A stretch of DNA of 64,000 nt. Source: a virus. The stretch covers positions 1 to 64,000 of the IMG/VR virus record IMGVR_UViG_3300021137_000010. One strand, written 5' to 3'. Made by a program: the position numbers and the translations under genes. Under the pieces are notes generated by a model that was not told the origin of the DNA, did no database searches, and worked only from the letters and a program-made list of their open reading frames with translations. This document shows positions 1-7,584 of the stretch, one piece after another (positions within the stretch are counted from its first letter, which is position 1; each line of letters begins with the position of its first letter).

Positions 1-5
1 CTTTA

Positions 6-27
6 GGGCCCCATTGGGGCCCTTTTT
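6..27 (+). terminator. Hairpin terminator at window edge
   Basis: A perfect GGGCCCC/GGGGCCC stem with an ATT loop is followed by TTTTT on the plus strand. The orientation suits a plus-strand gene ending left of the window. The same stem may also stop the minus-strand gene ending at 51, although no T-run follows in that direction inside the window. Confidence 0.65.
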
Positions 28-50
28 AAACTATTTGAGATCAGTGTAGA

Positions 51-605
51 TCAGAATGCGTATTTGACAGTAGCAGCGATACCGTTTTGAAACTCAGTAT
101 TACTGATGTTGACGTGCTTGAGAGCTGCGCGGACAGAGAAGGCTTTGTTGATAGGATAATCCACACCGACTTGGTAAGTCTTCTGGTTAGAAGAAGCGTC
201 GGCTGTATTCAAGCGATAGTCAGCTGCAACAAATGCTGGAATGCCAAATACAGTGGCGCGGACCTCAGCACCAGCGTCAGCAAAATGACCGTCAGCGTTT
301 AGTGTATTGACATTACCGATTGCCACACGAGGAAGCACAGCATGGCCACCAATCACTAGCGGGTAGGTATAGCCAACTTCGTATCCAGTTTGGATATTTT
401 GAATGCCGTTGGTCTTGTCATTGGTTAGAGCGCCGTCGATTGTGCCGTAGTTGGTCGCTTGACTGAGACTAACAGTTGCCTTTTCTTGTTGGGTTTTGTT
501 ACCCTGGCTTGCAACGCCGAGATACTCGTAACCAACACCAAGGGTGGTTGCAGAAGCGGTCAAAGCAGCAGAAGCGATAACAAAAGCGGTGAAAAGTTTC
601 TTCAT
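51..605 (-). CDS. Predicted outer-membrane beta-barrel protein
   Basis: A 184-residue exported protein. The first 19 or so residues form a Sec signal peptide (MKK, hydrophobic core, ASA before the mature TTLGVGYEY). The mature part alternates polar and hydrophobic residues in short strands and ends KYAF; a terminal Phe is the usual C-terminal signal of outer-membrane barrels. The length suits a small barrel of about eight strands. The start has a good ribosome site (AAAGGAATATACAATG). I infer it is made in the infected cell and inserted in the outer membrane, possibly altering receptor access or permeability. It resembles no named porin that I can identify. Confidence 0.75.
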   Translation of the reverse strand: MKKLFTAFVIASAALTASATTLGVGYEYLGVASQGNKTQQEKATVSLSQATNYGTIDGALTNDKTNGIQNIQTGYEVGYTYPLVIGGHAVLPRVAIGNVNTLNADGHFADAGAEVRATVFGIPAFVAADYRLNTADASSNQKTYQVGVDYPINKAFSVRAALKHVNISNTEFQNGIAATVKYAF

Positions 606-633
606 TGTATATTCCTTTAAAGTAATGAAAAGT

Positions 634-653
634 AGTGAGTATGACTACCCACT
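634..653 (-). promoter_or_regulatory. Leader hairpin of the barrel gene
   Basis: In the 80-base leader of the barrel gene, AGTGGGTA pairs with TACTCACT (eight pairs, one G-U) around a GTCA tetraloop. It ends about 28 bases before the start codon, upstream of the ribosome site. It could stabilise the mRNA or regulate translation; the function is unknown. Confidence 0.5.
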
Positions 654-659
654 AATATT

Positions 660-684
660 AACAATCTCCGAAATGGAGATTGTT
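660..684 (-). terminator. Hairpin after phosphoesterase gene
   Basis: A perfect 10-bp stem (AACAATCTCC/GGAGATTGTT, 5-base loop) begins directly after the stop codon of the phosphoesterase gene. No U-tract follows, so it may be an mRNA 3'-end stabiliser or processing site rather than an intrinsic terminator. Confidence 0.5.
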
Positions 685-685
685 C

Positions 686-1321
686 TCAACCGGCGATTAC
701 GTCGCCGTGATGATCGTATACTGGCTTAGAGATGTTCTTCATCTCTTCCAGCAGTTGTTCGAGGTCGTATGGGTACAGATCATTAGTATCAATCCCCACG
801 TCCTTGATCCGTCCTTGTACCACACAAGGAGTACCATGTAAATGTCCATGCAGCATTACTGCACCGTGTCCCATTCCGTCCCAGCTTGCGAACGGATAGT
901 GACTCATTACTACGCCGACACCACGTGCACTGAAGCACGCGTAGTCCTTGATATCAATGAACAGTGTTTCCAGTTCAGGCGACTGCATCAGGCCACGATC
1001 GTGGTTGCCACGGATCAGCGTCTTGTCACCGTTCAACCGGCGAATCAATGCTGGAGCCTGGTCAATGCGCCCCATCGCCACATCACCCAAGATAAACACG
1101 TGGTCACCTGGCTGCACCAGTGTGTTCCACTTCTGAATGATTTCTTCGTTCATCGCTTCGATGTAGTGTTCGTACACCGGCGAATCATCCAGATTCATTC
1201 CAACTTGCTGTACAAACTGTCCACGACTTTCTGGACAGTACAGTGCGATGTTTTTGTGGTTAAAATGTAAATCGCTCGCCACGAAATGGCGGCGATATGA
1301 ATGATACTTTTCCTTATGCAT
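686..1321 (-). CDS. Calcineurin-like metallophosphoesterase
   Basis: A 211-residue protein with the metallophosphoesterase motifs in order: DLHFNHKN near the N-terminus (D-x-H), GDHVFILGDVAMG (GD), LIRGNHDRG (GNHD), VVMSHYPF and MLHGHLHG (GHxH). These ligate the two metals of the family. Family members hydrolyse phosphomonoesters, phosphodiesters or dinucleotides; the substrate here cannot be read from sequence. It overlaps the upstream 69-residue gene by 8 bases and is last in the operon that begins with the GNAT gene. Confidence 0.88.
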   Translation of the reverse strand: MHKEKYHSYRRHFVASDLHFNHKNIALYCPESRGQFVQQVGMNLDDSPVYEHYIEAMNEEIIQKWNTLVQPGDHVFILGDVAMGRIDQAPALIRRLNGDKTLIRGNHDRGLMQSPELETLFIDIKDYACFSARGVGVVMSHYPFASWDGMGHGAVMLHGHLHGTPCVVQGRIKDVGIDTNDLYPYDLEQLLEEMKNISKPVYDHHGDVIAG

Positions 1322-1523
1322 TGTTGTCCAATAATTTAATTGCTTCGTGGGCCAGGGCTCGATATGAGTCTCTGGCTGATATAAAATAAGCTTGCCACCA
1401 TTCGTCTACTTGCATTGCTTTTTCATCAGGATACGGCAGCATTCGTGTTGGCATCGGGTCGTGAGTACCGTGCGAGATTTGTATAAGCAGCTCGCGCAGC
1501 TTCGCTTTAGTATTTACTGTCAT
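1314..1523 (-). CDS. Small hypothetical protein
   Basis: 69 residues, rich in Ala, Leu and Arg, with no motif I recognise. It has GTG or other weak start options but overlaps both neighbours by 8-17 bases, the coupling pattern of this operon, which is the main evidence that it is expressed. Confidence 0.6.
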   Translation of the reverse strand: MTVNTKAKLRELLIQISHGTHDPMPTRMLPYPDEKAMQVDEWWQAYFISARDSYRALAHEAIKLLDNNA

Positions 1524-2067
1524 CTAGCATACTCCAATCCCAAAATTTAATAACCGACACACCAGCATGGTGGCCATCGCGCCATGTCATATCCGGGTGA
1601 ATGAAATACTCCGGATCATTCGATTGATACCGTTCAATGTTAATAAGATCGTTGCTCACTGTTCGAATACCGCGCTGCGAGAGTACCTCATCCGCACGAT
1701 ACAGAAACGTGTTCTGCAAGTCGCTCGGAATATCCGCGTGATCAAATCCAACGCACTGCGCTCGCATTTGAATCTCGTGATAGTACTCGAACACACACTT
1801 GCGCTTTGCTAGTGTTCTCCATTCCGCTGGGGTGTAGTGGGAGGATGGATGTGAAGGGTTGCTACCGAGAATCTTGCAGCCACTATACATTCCAAATACC
1901 AGCACCACACCGATCAATGCCGTGACTAGTTTATTCTTCTCTCCTCTACTGTTCGATGGGGTCAACCAGATGCACAACATCCAGAACCACTTAACTACAA
2001 AGAACACCGCAATGATAATCATCACCTGATTGACCATTTGGCCAAAACTGTTTTCTTTATCATTCAT
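1507..2067 (-). CDS. Membrane protein, paralogue of the upstream gene
   Basis: 186 residues. Two hydrophobic segments at about residues 10-36 and 47-66 are followed by a soluble domain. The stretch SHPSSHYTPAEWRTLAKRKC matches SHPSLAYSPAKFRELMNRKC in the next gene upstream, and both have TM segments followed by the same soluble region, so the two are tandem paralogues. The function is unknown; a small inner-membrane protein with a periplasmic or cytosolic domain is likely. Confidence 0.75.
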   Translation of the reverse strand: MNDKENSFGQMVNQVMIIIAVFFVVKWFWMLCIWLTPSNSRGEKNKLVTALIGVVLVFGMYSGCKILGSNPSHPSSHYTPAEWRTLAKRKCVFEYYHEIQMRAQCVGFDHADIPSDLQNTFLYRADEVLSQRGIRTVSNDLINIERYQSNDPEYFIHPDMTWRDGHHAGVSVIKFWDWSMLDDSKY

Positions 2068-2078
2068 TTTGATTCTCC

Positions 2079-2630
2079 TTATCGAATTGCTTTAGTTTCC
2101 CAAAAACGCAGCAGGCTGTTTTCCGGGCGAGTTCCGTCTTTGTAGAAGAGCACAGGGGGACTAAAATCCTGTGGGTCGTTAGTTAGGTAAGCACCAAGCC
2201 AAAAGTTACTAGTTTTATATTTGATGTTCCTGTCGTCGAGTATACGCATCGGATCCTGATATCCAGTCACAGCACCCATTCCTTGCAAGTCTTTTGGCAA
2301 GTCGGGAGAGTCCAATGCAGTGCAGTACGCGGTGTATAGAATATCAGTTGCTGTCCCGCCTTGTCCTTTTGATTGGAGTATGCACTTGCGATTCATTAAT
2401 TCACGAAACTTAGCTGGAGAATACGCAAGTGACGGATGTGATGGTGCAGATGTTGCAGCATCAATAATCAGTGTTGCACCAGTGAGCAAACCTGCCATCA
2501 CAACAAACATTACCGCGATCCGCGCTTCACCGAACATTCCAGCTGGTGTCAGTTTATCTGCAGCAGTGACTAGACTGTATATAAAGGCCAGTGCGACGAC
2601 CCCTAGTAGGATACTCATACGATTCTCCAA
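2079..2630 (-). CDS. Membrane protein, paralogue of the downstream gene
   Basis: 183 residues with hydrophobic segments at about 5-25 and 32-60, then the SHPS...RKC motif shared with the neighbouring 186-residue protein, and a C-terminal domain containing NDPQDFSPPVLFYKDGTRPE that parallels NDPEYFIHPDMTWRDG in the paralogue. Conserved cysteines in both suggest a disulphide or metal site in the soluble domain. Tandem duplication within the phage is the simplest origin. Confidence 0.75.
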   Translation of the reverse strand: MENRMSILLGVVALAFIYSLVTAADKLTPAGMFGEARIAVMFVVMAGLLTGATLIIDAATSAPSHPSLAYSPAKFRELMNRKCILQSKGQGGTATDILYTAYCTALDSPDLPKDLQGMGAVTGYQDPMRILDDRNIKYKTSNFWLGAYLTNDPQDFSPPVLFYKDGTRPENSLLRFWETKAIR

Positions 2631-3170
2631 TTACATGAACAAACTCTTGTCGACGATCGAGTGCTTGATTTGGTCCATTTGTTTTAGCGACACCGGGTAC
2701 TGAATGTTCACAGACCCTTCGCTCTCAGTACCTTGTGTCATAACAGCGAGACCAAACTTCTTAGCGATGTGTCGCATCGCTTGGTTTTGTGTCAAGCAAA
2801 CCATGTAGATCCGTGTGATTGAGTATTCAGTCACTAGCTGGTACCCACGCGCAAACATCAACTGACCGAGCTTGCGGCCACGATGTAGCTCAGCAGTAGT
2901 AAACGCAAATTCTGCAGTGTCGTCAACTGTGGCAACGTGCAGTGTAGCAACGAGATCGTTCCCTTGTTTGATGCCGAACCAGAAGTCAGCACGTTGCCGC
3001 GTGTTCACAGTCTCGAATGATTTTTTAACATACGTCTCCAGCCGCTCTGGGGTAATTTGATACCCAAAGCGGAGGTATAGGTCATGGGCATTCAACTCCA
3101 GGATGTGTTGGACGATGTGCATTGCAGAATCGTCAAACAAGCGCACCAGCGAGTAGTCTTCGATGTTCAT
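2631..3170 (-). CDS. GNAT-family N-acetyltransferase
   Basis: Taken from the ATG at 3170 (179 residues, starting MNIEDYSL) rather than an upstream start, because a strong promoter lies at 3222-3250. The fold pattern is GNAT: FWFGIKQGNDLVATLHV (beta strands 2-4) and the acetyl-CoA loop region ELHRGRKLGQLMF (Q/RxxGxG/A-like), then YMVCLTQNQAMRHIAKKFG near the C-terminus. It would acetylate an amine on a small molecule or protein; the substrate is unknown. First substantial gene of the operon running to 686. Confidence 0.75.
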   Translation of the reverse strand: MNIEDYSLVRLFDDSAMHIVQHILELNAHDLYLRFGYQITPERLETYVKKSFETVNTRQRADFWFGIKQGNDLVATLHVATVDDTAEFAFTTAELHRGRKLGQLMFARGYQLVTEYSITRIYMVCLTQNQAMRHIAKKFGLAVMTQGTESEGSVNIQYPVSLKQMDQIKHSIVDKSLFM

Positions 3171-3214
3171 ATTGTGGCAGCTTTGGCTTGCGCAACAGCA
3201 AGCAGTTGGTTCAT
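3167..3214 (-). CDS. Possible 15-residue leader peptide
   Basis: An ATG lies 7 bases after the TATACT -10 box, so the transcript would be leaderless for this frame. It reads MNQLLAVAQAKAATI and stops with TGA overlapping the ATG of the GNAT gene, which has no clear ribosome site of its own. It would allow translational coupling. It could equally be chance. Confidence 0.3.
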   Translation of the reverse strand: MNQLLAVAQAKAATI

Positions 3215-3221
3215 TGAGGTA

Positions 3222-3250
3222 AGTATACCTTGTATTGTTGTTGCGGTCAA
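3222..3250 (-). promoter_or_regulatory. Sigma70-like early promoter
   Basis: TTGACC (3250-3245), 17-base spacer, TATACT (3227-3222). Drives the GNAT-to-phosphoesterase operon. Confidence 0.8.
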
Positions 3251-3267
3251 CACACTCAATGTTGACG

Positions 3268-3275
3268 CATAAATA
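3268..3275 (+). promoter_or_regulatory. T4-type late promoter
   Basis: CATAAATA, one base from the T4 late consensus TATAAATA, placed 61 bases before the homing endonuclease start and immediately before the conserved leader hairpin. The same GCATAAATAGAGGTGTG context recurs at 48136. Confidence 0.82.
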
Positions 3276-3315
3276 GAGGTGTGGATCACGATGTCTCACC
3301 ATCTATCCACTCTAA
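3274..3315 (+). ncRNA. Conserved leader hairpin of homing endonuclease gene (copy A)
   Basis: The leader folds as TAGA-GGT-GTGGAT-CAC-GATG-loop-CATC-T-ATCCAC-TCTA. Copy B at 48143 keeps the single-stranded bases but has GTGAGC/GCTCAC in place of GTGGAT/ATCCAC, so the pairing is maintained by compensatory changes. Probably a cis-acting RNA controlling translation or stability of the endonuclease mRNA. Confidence 0.7.
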
Positions 3316-3336
3316 CGCTTTAAAGGAGCATCAGCA

Positions 3337-3918
3337 ATGTATTTACGCTTTTACGTATATGCTTATTTGAGAACAAATGGTACACCATACTACATTGGAA
3401 AAGGATGTGGGCATCGTGCCTTTGATAAACACGTTCACTTTTCTCCACCCACTGACTTATCTCGTATAGTATTCCTCGAGCGGAATTTAACCGAACTAGG
3501 CGCGTTTGCACTAGAACGAAAGATGATCAAGTGGTACGGCAGAAAAGATTTAGGTACGGGTATTTTGACTAATAAAACAGACGGTGGAGACGGAGCAACA
3601 GGACACAAACACTCTGCAGCAACAATAGCCCATCTTCGAGCGGTTCACAAAGCAAGAGAGTACAAGCCATCCGAAAGTGCTATTGCTAAACAGAAGGCGT
3701 CGAGAAAACAGAACAATAAAAAGAGATCGGCAGAGGCTAATGAATTATGTGCGGGCAATCGACGCGGATTGAGGACGTGGAACAATGGAGTAGTCCACCA
3801 GTTTTCGGAAAACTGCCCGGGCCCAGAATGGACTGCAGGCAGAATTCCAAGAAACCAAGAGCAACGAGAAAAGATGGCTGTCGCTGCTCGTAAGCGGTGG
3901 GCGAAGGTTACAGGTTAG
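3337..3918 (+). CDS. GIY-YIG homing endonuclease
   Basis: 193 residues. The N-terminal GIY-YIG module is visible as FYVYAYL...PYYIGKG, followed by the Arg of the module and a catalytic-type Glu in [11 protein letters not shown]. The C-terminal part carries a NUMOD3-like DNA-binding segment ([17 protein letters not shown]) and basic residues. Such free-standing phage nucleases cut a site in related genomes and spread by repair. Good ribosome site (AAAGGAGCATCAGCAATG). Transcribed alone on the plus strand from a late promoter; its end overlaps a convergent gene by 4 bases. Confidence 0.88.
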   Translation: MYLRFYVYAYLRTNGTPYYIGKGCGHRAFDKHVHFSPPTDLSRIVFLERNLTELGAFALERKMIKWYGRKDLGTGILTNKTDGGDGATGHKHSAATIAHLRAVHKAREYKPSESAIAKQKASRKQNNKKRSAEANELCAGNRRGLRTWNNGVVHQFSENCPGPEWTAGRIPRNQEQREKMAVAARKRWAKVTG

Positions 3919-4154
3919 TAATCCATGTCTTCTATCGTAGTCAAGCTCAGGTGGTTCGTTTTCATCCACGCTTTGAGATCGAATCCTTCTGGAAAGACAA
4001 GCACTCTTGATTGCAGGCCGTCGCCGGATGCATAACTTTCGTCGCCTTCGTCTGCTAGTTCTTCCATCTTCTCCAACACATCTTCATCGGTTACCCATTG
4101 AATGCCGTTAGAGCCATCACCACTATCTGTAATTACCATATAAATTTTAGTCAT
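3915..4154 (-). CDS. Small acidic protein of a duplicated family
   Basis: 79 residues from the ATG at 4154, chosen because CGGAAATT precedes it. It starts [19 protein letters not shown] and resembles the protein at 11169 (KVFGLVRNCGDGSATMDW): same order of beta strand, GDGS turn, W, acidic middle and [17 protein letters not shown]. This is a phage-specific paralogous pair of unknown function. Third gene of the nadV transcript. Confidence 0.72.
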   Translation of the reverse strand: MTKIYMVITDSGDGSNGIQWVTDEDVLEKMEELADEGDESYASGDGLQSRVLVFPEGFDLKAWMKTNHLSLTTIEDMDY

Positions 4155-4323
4155 TTTTAATTTCCGTGTTAATTTGTTGTTCAAGTTTTAATTTTTCCAA
4201 CTCTCTTTCGAGGGTAGTTTTTCTTTCGTATGTATCAATGCGGCGGAGATATGTTAATCTGTCCGCCGCATCCATCACACTTGGAGCAATAGTATTAGGA
4301 TTGCTCGGTAGTAGTGGCATCAT
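4147..4323 (-). CDS. Small coiled-coil protein downstream of nadV
   Basis: 58 residues. The ATG overlaps the TGA of nadV (ATGA) and its own stop overlaps the start of the next gene, so it fits exactly between two genes. The second half is a heptad-like helix (YERKTTLERELEKLKLEQQ). Unknown function; possible partner or mere spacer in the nadV operon. Confidence 0.68.
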   Translation of the reverse strand: MMPLLPSNPNTIAPSVMDAADRLTYLRRIDTYERKTTLERELEKLKLEQQINTEIKND

Positions 4324-5753
4324 AGATTACTGTTAGCCCGAACTTGGTCAAACGTTTGTGTGAACTTTACTTCACCATCCTCAAAATAAGTTTCCATAGC
4401 GTCTACCCATTCAAATCCTTTATCCGTCCAGTTAGTTGGTTTATCAACGCTGGTCTGATATTCTCCACCTGACTCCCACAATTTTACTTTGCCTTTCTTT
4501 GAGGCTTTTCCGGAGTCAGTAATTGGGTCTTTGAATACATCACGCCATACCAATCGAGATTCAGTATCTGGTCGGCCCATAAATTCAACATCAACATCTT
4601 CACGAATGCCAACCGAAGATGCTTTCATAGCAAATTTTAAGGTATCGCGGTCAAGCTGCTGCAATAAGCCACCCCCCATTCCTAGGGCAATGTTATCAGC
4701 CGACCAGCCAGCCACATCCACGACACAGCGAAGAATGCTGCTAAGACTAACGCTGTTAATACCGTCCCCCCAAATGACACGAACATTATTAAGGACCTTG
4801 TATCCTTTGGCGTTGGTTTCGTAGCCAAACTTTTCACCAAGAATGCGAAGCATTCTTGGTACAACGACCACAGGGTCACCAGAGTCAGGACGAATAACAA
4901 CAGTTGCACCAGAATTGACCACATCATCTTTTAGTTCCGTTCCCCACATTTCGCAGGCTTTGTAAATATCGTAACTGTCGCTAACCACAGCAACAATCTT
5001 ACCATCGCCGCCAAACTGCTTAACCATATTGCGGTAAGCGTCTACTTCGTTTGCACGACCCCAGCTTGTAATGGTGCTGTGCTCTGCGGCTGGAATTGAG
5101 AATCCACAGACGTCGGCTCCATATACATCCATTGCATAAAGCACGCCAGACATAGTATCAGTACCCATAAAGTTAACCAAATGGGCGGCACCGCCGATAC
5201 CCGCACTTTCTGTGCTAGATACGCCACGAGCACCAAAGTCGTGGAGCTTAAAATCAATAGTAGTAGGGTCACCGGATTTCTCCAAGTAGTTCAGAATTTC
5301 TTGCTTGATGTGCCAGCTAGTGGTACCGACTGTAGTAGGATACCAGATAGCCCTAAGTGCTGCTGTTTCCACCCAGGTAGTGAGCCAATAGCATTCAGGG
5401 TCTGTGTTTTCGATGGTACAAAGTACATTTCGGGTCGGTATAACCAATCCCTCTTTTGCAGCACGAATGCGGAGAGGTAGCTTGCCATTGTGCTTATCGA
5501 GAATGTACTGCCAACCTGCGCGGTTGAACGGTTCTCCGTGCATGGTCCAGATTTTGTCGGCATAGTCAATGTCTTCCTGTGTGATAGGAGTTGCGAGGTA
5601 TTTTGAGAGCGCCTGCGCGCCGAGGAATTCAGTTTCGGTGTATTTACCACCACGCGACTCGATGTAAGAGTAAACGTATTCAGTACCAGCTGGGTACTGC
5701 TTCCACATGCTAACTTTGTAGCTGTCAGTATCGAGAATAATTGAGTTTTTCAT
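4320..5753 (-). CDS. nadV: Nicotinamide phosphoribosyltransferase
   Basis: 477 residues, the usual NAMPT length. Family hallmarks: DTDSYKVSMWKQYPAGTEYVYSYIESRGG at the N-terminus, KLHDFGARGVSS in the middle (substrate-binding region), VVIRPDSGDPV and VRVIWGDGI for the PRPP/phosphate site, and GMGGGLLQQLDRDT. It converts nicotinamide and PRPP to NMN. With the NadM-Nudix protein at 8842 it completes a two-step nicotinamide-to-NAD salvage route that phages use to restore NAD after host NADase defences. Own leader (about 75 bases) with a hairpin shared with the nadM leader; ribosome site AAAGGAACTTTAAAATG. Confidence 0.95.
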   Translation of the reverse strand: MKNSIILDTDSYKVSMWKQYPAGTEYVYSYIESRGGKYTETEFLGAQALSKYLATPITQEDIDYADKIWTMHGEPFNRAGWQYILDKHNGKLPLRIRAAKEGLVIPTRNVLCTIENTDPECYWLTTWVETAALRAIWYPTTVGTTSWHIKQEILNYLEKSGDPTTIDFKLHDFGARGVSSTESAGIGGAAHLVNFMGTDTMSGVLYAMDVYGADVCGFSIPAAEHSTITSWGRANEVDAYRNMVKQFGGDGKIVAVVSDSYDIYKACEMWGTELKDDVVNSGATVVIRPDSGDPVVVVPRMLRILGEKFGYETNAKGYKVLNNVRVIWGDGINSVSLSSILRCVVDVAGWSADNIALGMGGGLLQQLDRDTLKFAMKASSVGIREDVDVEFMGRPDTESRLVWRDVFKDPITDSGKASKKGKVKLWESGGEYQTSVDKPTNWTDKGFEWVDAMETYFEDGEVKFTQTFDQVRANSNL

Positions 5754-5778
5754 TTTAAAGTTCCTTTAAAGTTAAATG

Positions 5779-5797
5779 CCTAAAGTCTATCTCTAGG
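5779..5797 (-). ncRNA. Conserved leader hairpin of nadV
   Basis: CCTAGAGATAGACTTTAGG: CCTA pairs with TAGG around the 11-base loop GAGATAGACTT. The nadM leader has the identical loop with stem GTGA/TCAC, so every stem position that differs is compensated. It lies about 26 bases before the nadV start, near the expected 5' end of the mRNA. Candidate cis-regulatory RNA or protein-binding site for NAD genes. Confidence 0.72.
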
Positions 5798-5831
5798 ACT
5801 TGCTCTTATGGTAACACAAGCTTATTTTGTG

Positions 5832-6293
5832 CTAAACCAATTTCCGCTTGAGCTTATAAACAAGCTCATCCAAGGTTGTTACCAGCGGTGCTCGAAATCT
5901 ATTACACACGATTTCAACATTCCCCTTGCGCCAAAATCCATCAGGACAGCACACGATTATTTCAGCACCACTTGCGGCACATAGCCCAAGCTCGAGCAGT
6001 GTAATCGGAGATTTTGTGTTCGGGTCGAAGTAGAACACGACTACATCCGCTTGACCGAGCGCGTCCATCTCCCAATCGACCTGCTCTTTAAACTTGGGAT
6101 TATCAATCGATTGTTCCCAGGTTGGGTCCCAATTGCTACGCCGGGGATTCAGAATAGCGACATCGTAGTCAGCCATTGCTTCGGTCACGACGACTTGCCA
6201 ATCTACCGCAGTACCCATTTCGATAGAGCCTGCAAGAAAAACAGCTTGTGGAGCATCCCACTCAAGCGAGGTTGGTGATTTGATTTCGATCAT
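5832..6293 (-). CDS. Nucleoside 2-deoxyribosyltransferase-like protein
   Basis: 153 residues. VFLAGSIEMGTAVDWQ near residue 18, DVAILNPRRSNWDP, then EMDALGQADVVVFYFDP and SPITLLELGLCAASG match the nucleoside deoxyribosyltransferase-like fold (FLAGSI...W, NPRR, D..V..Y......S..E.G). The family cleaves N-glycosidic bonds of nucleosides or nucleotides; the Glu of LLELG is in the catalytic position. Last gene of the nadM operon, joined to the previous gene by ATGA. It may recycle bases or sugars, or process an NAD-related metabolite. Confidence 0.8.
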   Translation of the reverse strand: MIEIKSPTSLEWDAPQAVFLAGSIEMGTAVDWQVVVTEAMADYDVAILNPRRSNWDPTWEQSIDNPKFKEQVDWEMDALGQADVVVFYFDPNTKSPITLLELGLCAASGAEIIVCCPDGFWRKGNVEIVCNRFRAPLVTTLDELVYKLKRKLV

Positions 6294-6478
6294 AACATTT
6301 TTATTCGTTCAAAGCGGATGCCATAATGCTGGCTTCTCCGTTCTACCTCAAATTGCACGCCCTGTGCCGTATCTGTAACGTGGTGCACAATCACTTGCTC
6401 ATTCGGCTCCATCTTGCCAAGCAAATTAGTCAACGCAAGGCGAAGCGCTACTGAGTTTGGTCGAAAACCATTGTTCAT
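6290..6478 (-). CDS. Small hypothetical protein
   Basis: 62 residues, starting at the ATG at 6478 that overlaps the stop of the 53-residue membrane protein; a longer frame exists upstream but would overlap that gene entirely. It contains MEPNEQVIVHHVTD and ends in a basic strand. No family recognised. ATGA-coupled at both ends. Confidence 0.6.
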   Translation of the reverse strand: MNNGFRPNSVALRLALTNLLGKMEPNEQVIVHHVTDTAQGVQFEVERRSQHYGIRFERIKML

Positions 6479-6636
6479 AATGTGTTCGACACAAACAGCA
6501 TCACTAGCGCTAGGTTCCACGCGCTTCCGACTACACATATCCAACCAAATGCTGGTGTACGATTTTTGAAAGCGGTAATTGCCCACTTGCCGAGTAGTGC
6601 AGTACAGCCACCATTGATAAAAAGTCCGATGATCAT
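6475..6636 (-). CDS. Small membrane protein (53 residues)
   Basis: Starts MIIGLFINGGCTALLGKW and has two hydrophobic segments (about 2-15 and 29-50). Its start overlaps the stop of the upstream gene and its stop overlaps the next start, which strongly argues for a real gene despite its size. Unknown function; a two-helix inner-membrane peptide. Confidence 0.68.
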   Translation of the reverse strand: MIIGLFINGGCTALLGKWAITAFKNRTPAFGWICVVGSAWNLALVMLFVSNTL

Positions 6637-6896
6637 GCTGCGTGCACCCCAACTACCTCGTGTCCATTCACTGGCTTCAGCTTGAGGAGGTCATCCAACG
6701 GAACCGTATGTCGATTCCCATTTTTACTGACCCGATATCCAGGCAGTACCTGATGGCCGTTGTACCACCCGCCTTTGCAATACGCGAGTGGTCTCAACTC
6801 GCCAGTGACTTTGATTGAGTACAACCTCTGATTGGTGGTATTCCAAAAATAACCAGGGTACTTAATCGCAACGAACTCTCCGGGCAATACTACCAT
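6633..6896 (-). CDS. Small phage protein, possibly DNA-binding module
   Basis: 87 residues with aromatic/Gly-rich pattern KYPGYFWNTTNQRLYSIK ... GYRVSKNGNRHTVPLDDLLKL. The layout (short strands ending in GYxVSKNG) recalls NUMOD4/AP2-like modules found in homing endonucleases, but no nuclease domain is attached. Strong ribosome site TAGGAGCACGAAAATG. In the nadM operon. Confidence 0.6.
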   Translation of the reverse strand: MVVLPGEFVAIKYPGYFWNTTNQRLYSIKVTGELRPLAYCKGGWYNGHQVLPGYRVSKNGNRHTVPLDDLLKLKPVNGHEVVGVHAA

Positions 6897-7087
6897 TTTC
6901 GTGCTCCTACAGGGTTAGAACATTGTGGACATTCGATGTAATGAATGACCTCGGACCCGCCACCGTAGTCACGCTCGATCCTCTCCTTCACATCTCTTGG
7001 TACGTATTCTAACGTAGCTCCACAATTGTGGCAAACAGCTTGTTTGACAATGGTTGGATGTGGAATGGTGCTGACAACGGTTACCAT
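6890..7087 (-). CDS. Zinc-ribbon protein
   Basis: 65 residues with CHNCG at 19-23 and CPQC near 53-56, a two-knuckle zinc ribbon. Could bind nucleic acid or a partner enzyme. Ribosome site TGGAGCCTAACATG; overlaps the next gene by 7 bases. Confidence 0.72.
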   Translation of the reverse strand: MVTVVSTIPHPTIVKQAVCHNCGATLEYVPRDVKERIERDYGGGSEVIHYIECPQCSNPVGARKW

Positions 7088-7088
7088 G

Positions 7089-7583
7089 TTAGGCTCCAGA
7101 AATCTCTGTGTAGCTGTTTAGGAAAATCTTTTGATCGACAATCCAAGTATCAGTATAATCTTCGCGATTACGCACCACAAAGTCGCCTAGTTTGAAACGC
7201 TGTATATTTGGCATACCATCAATAGTTTCACCCCAGTTACCTTGTATACAAAAATCTGCCGATCCTAGCATAGTATTTGTAATTTGGCAAAACTCCACGC
7301 TGTTTTCCTGCTTTGGATTACACACCATCCAGCCATCTGGATCAATTGCATCAACAGTATACTTGGATAGTAGTTTCTTTGCCGATTGCTGCCACGCATC
7401 ATTACTTTCACCAATACAAAACATTGCATCAGCATGTACTGGTTCTTTAGCCTCAAGTGTATCCACGAGAAATTTTGCCATTACAGTGCGATCAACAAGC
7501 AATGTTACCATTGGTTTGGCACGCAGGCCTTTTGTTTTACGACCCACTTTGTAAGTCAACTTGCTTGTATCTAATAGTTCCAT
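7089..7583 (-). CDS. Hypothetical protein, possibly PGDYG-like
   Basis: 164 residues. The C-terminal half (VEFCQITNTMLGSADFCIQGNWG ... FKLGDFVVRN) recalls the PGDYG family of small proteins that sense or bind nucleotides; the signature tripeptide is degenerate here (LGDFV). The N-terminus has VGRKTKGLRAKPM. Ribosome site TTAGGAGCATAATATG. Second of two genes between the RlmN-like enzyme and the zinc-ribbon gene. Confidence 0.6.
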   Translation of the reverse strand: MELLDTSKLTYKVGRKTKGLRAKPMVTLLVDRTVMAKFLVDTLEAKEPVHADAMFCIGESNDAWQQSAKKLLSKYTVDAIDPDGWMVCNPKQENSVEFCQITNTMLGSADFCIQGNWGETIDGMPNIQRFKLGDFVVRNREDYTDTWIVDQKIFLNSYTEISGA

Positions 7584-7584
7584 A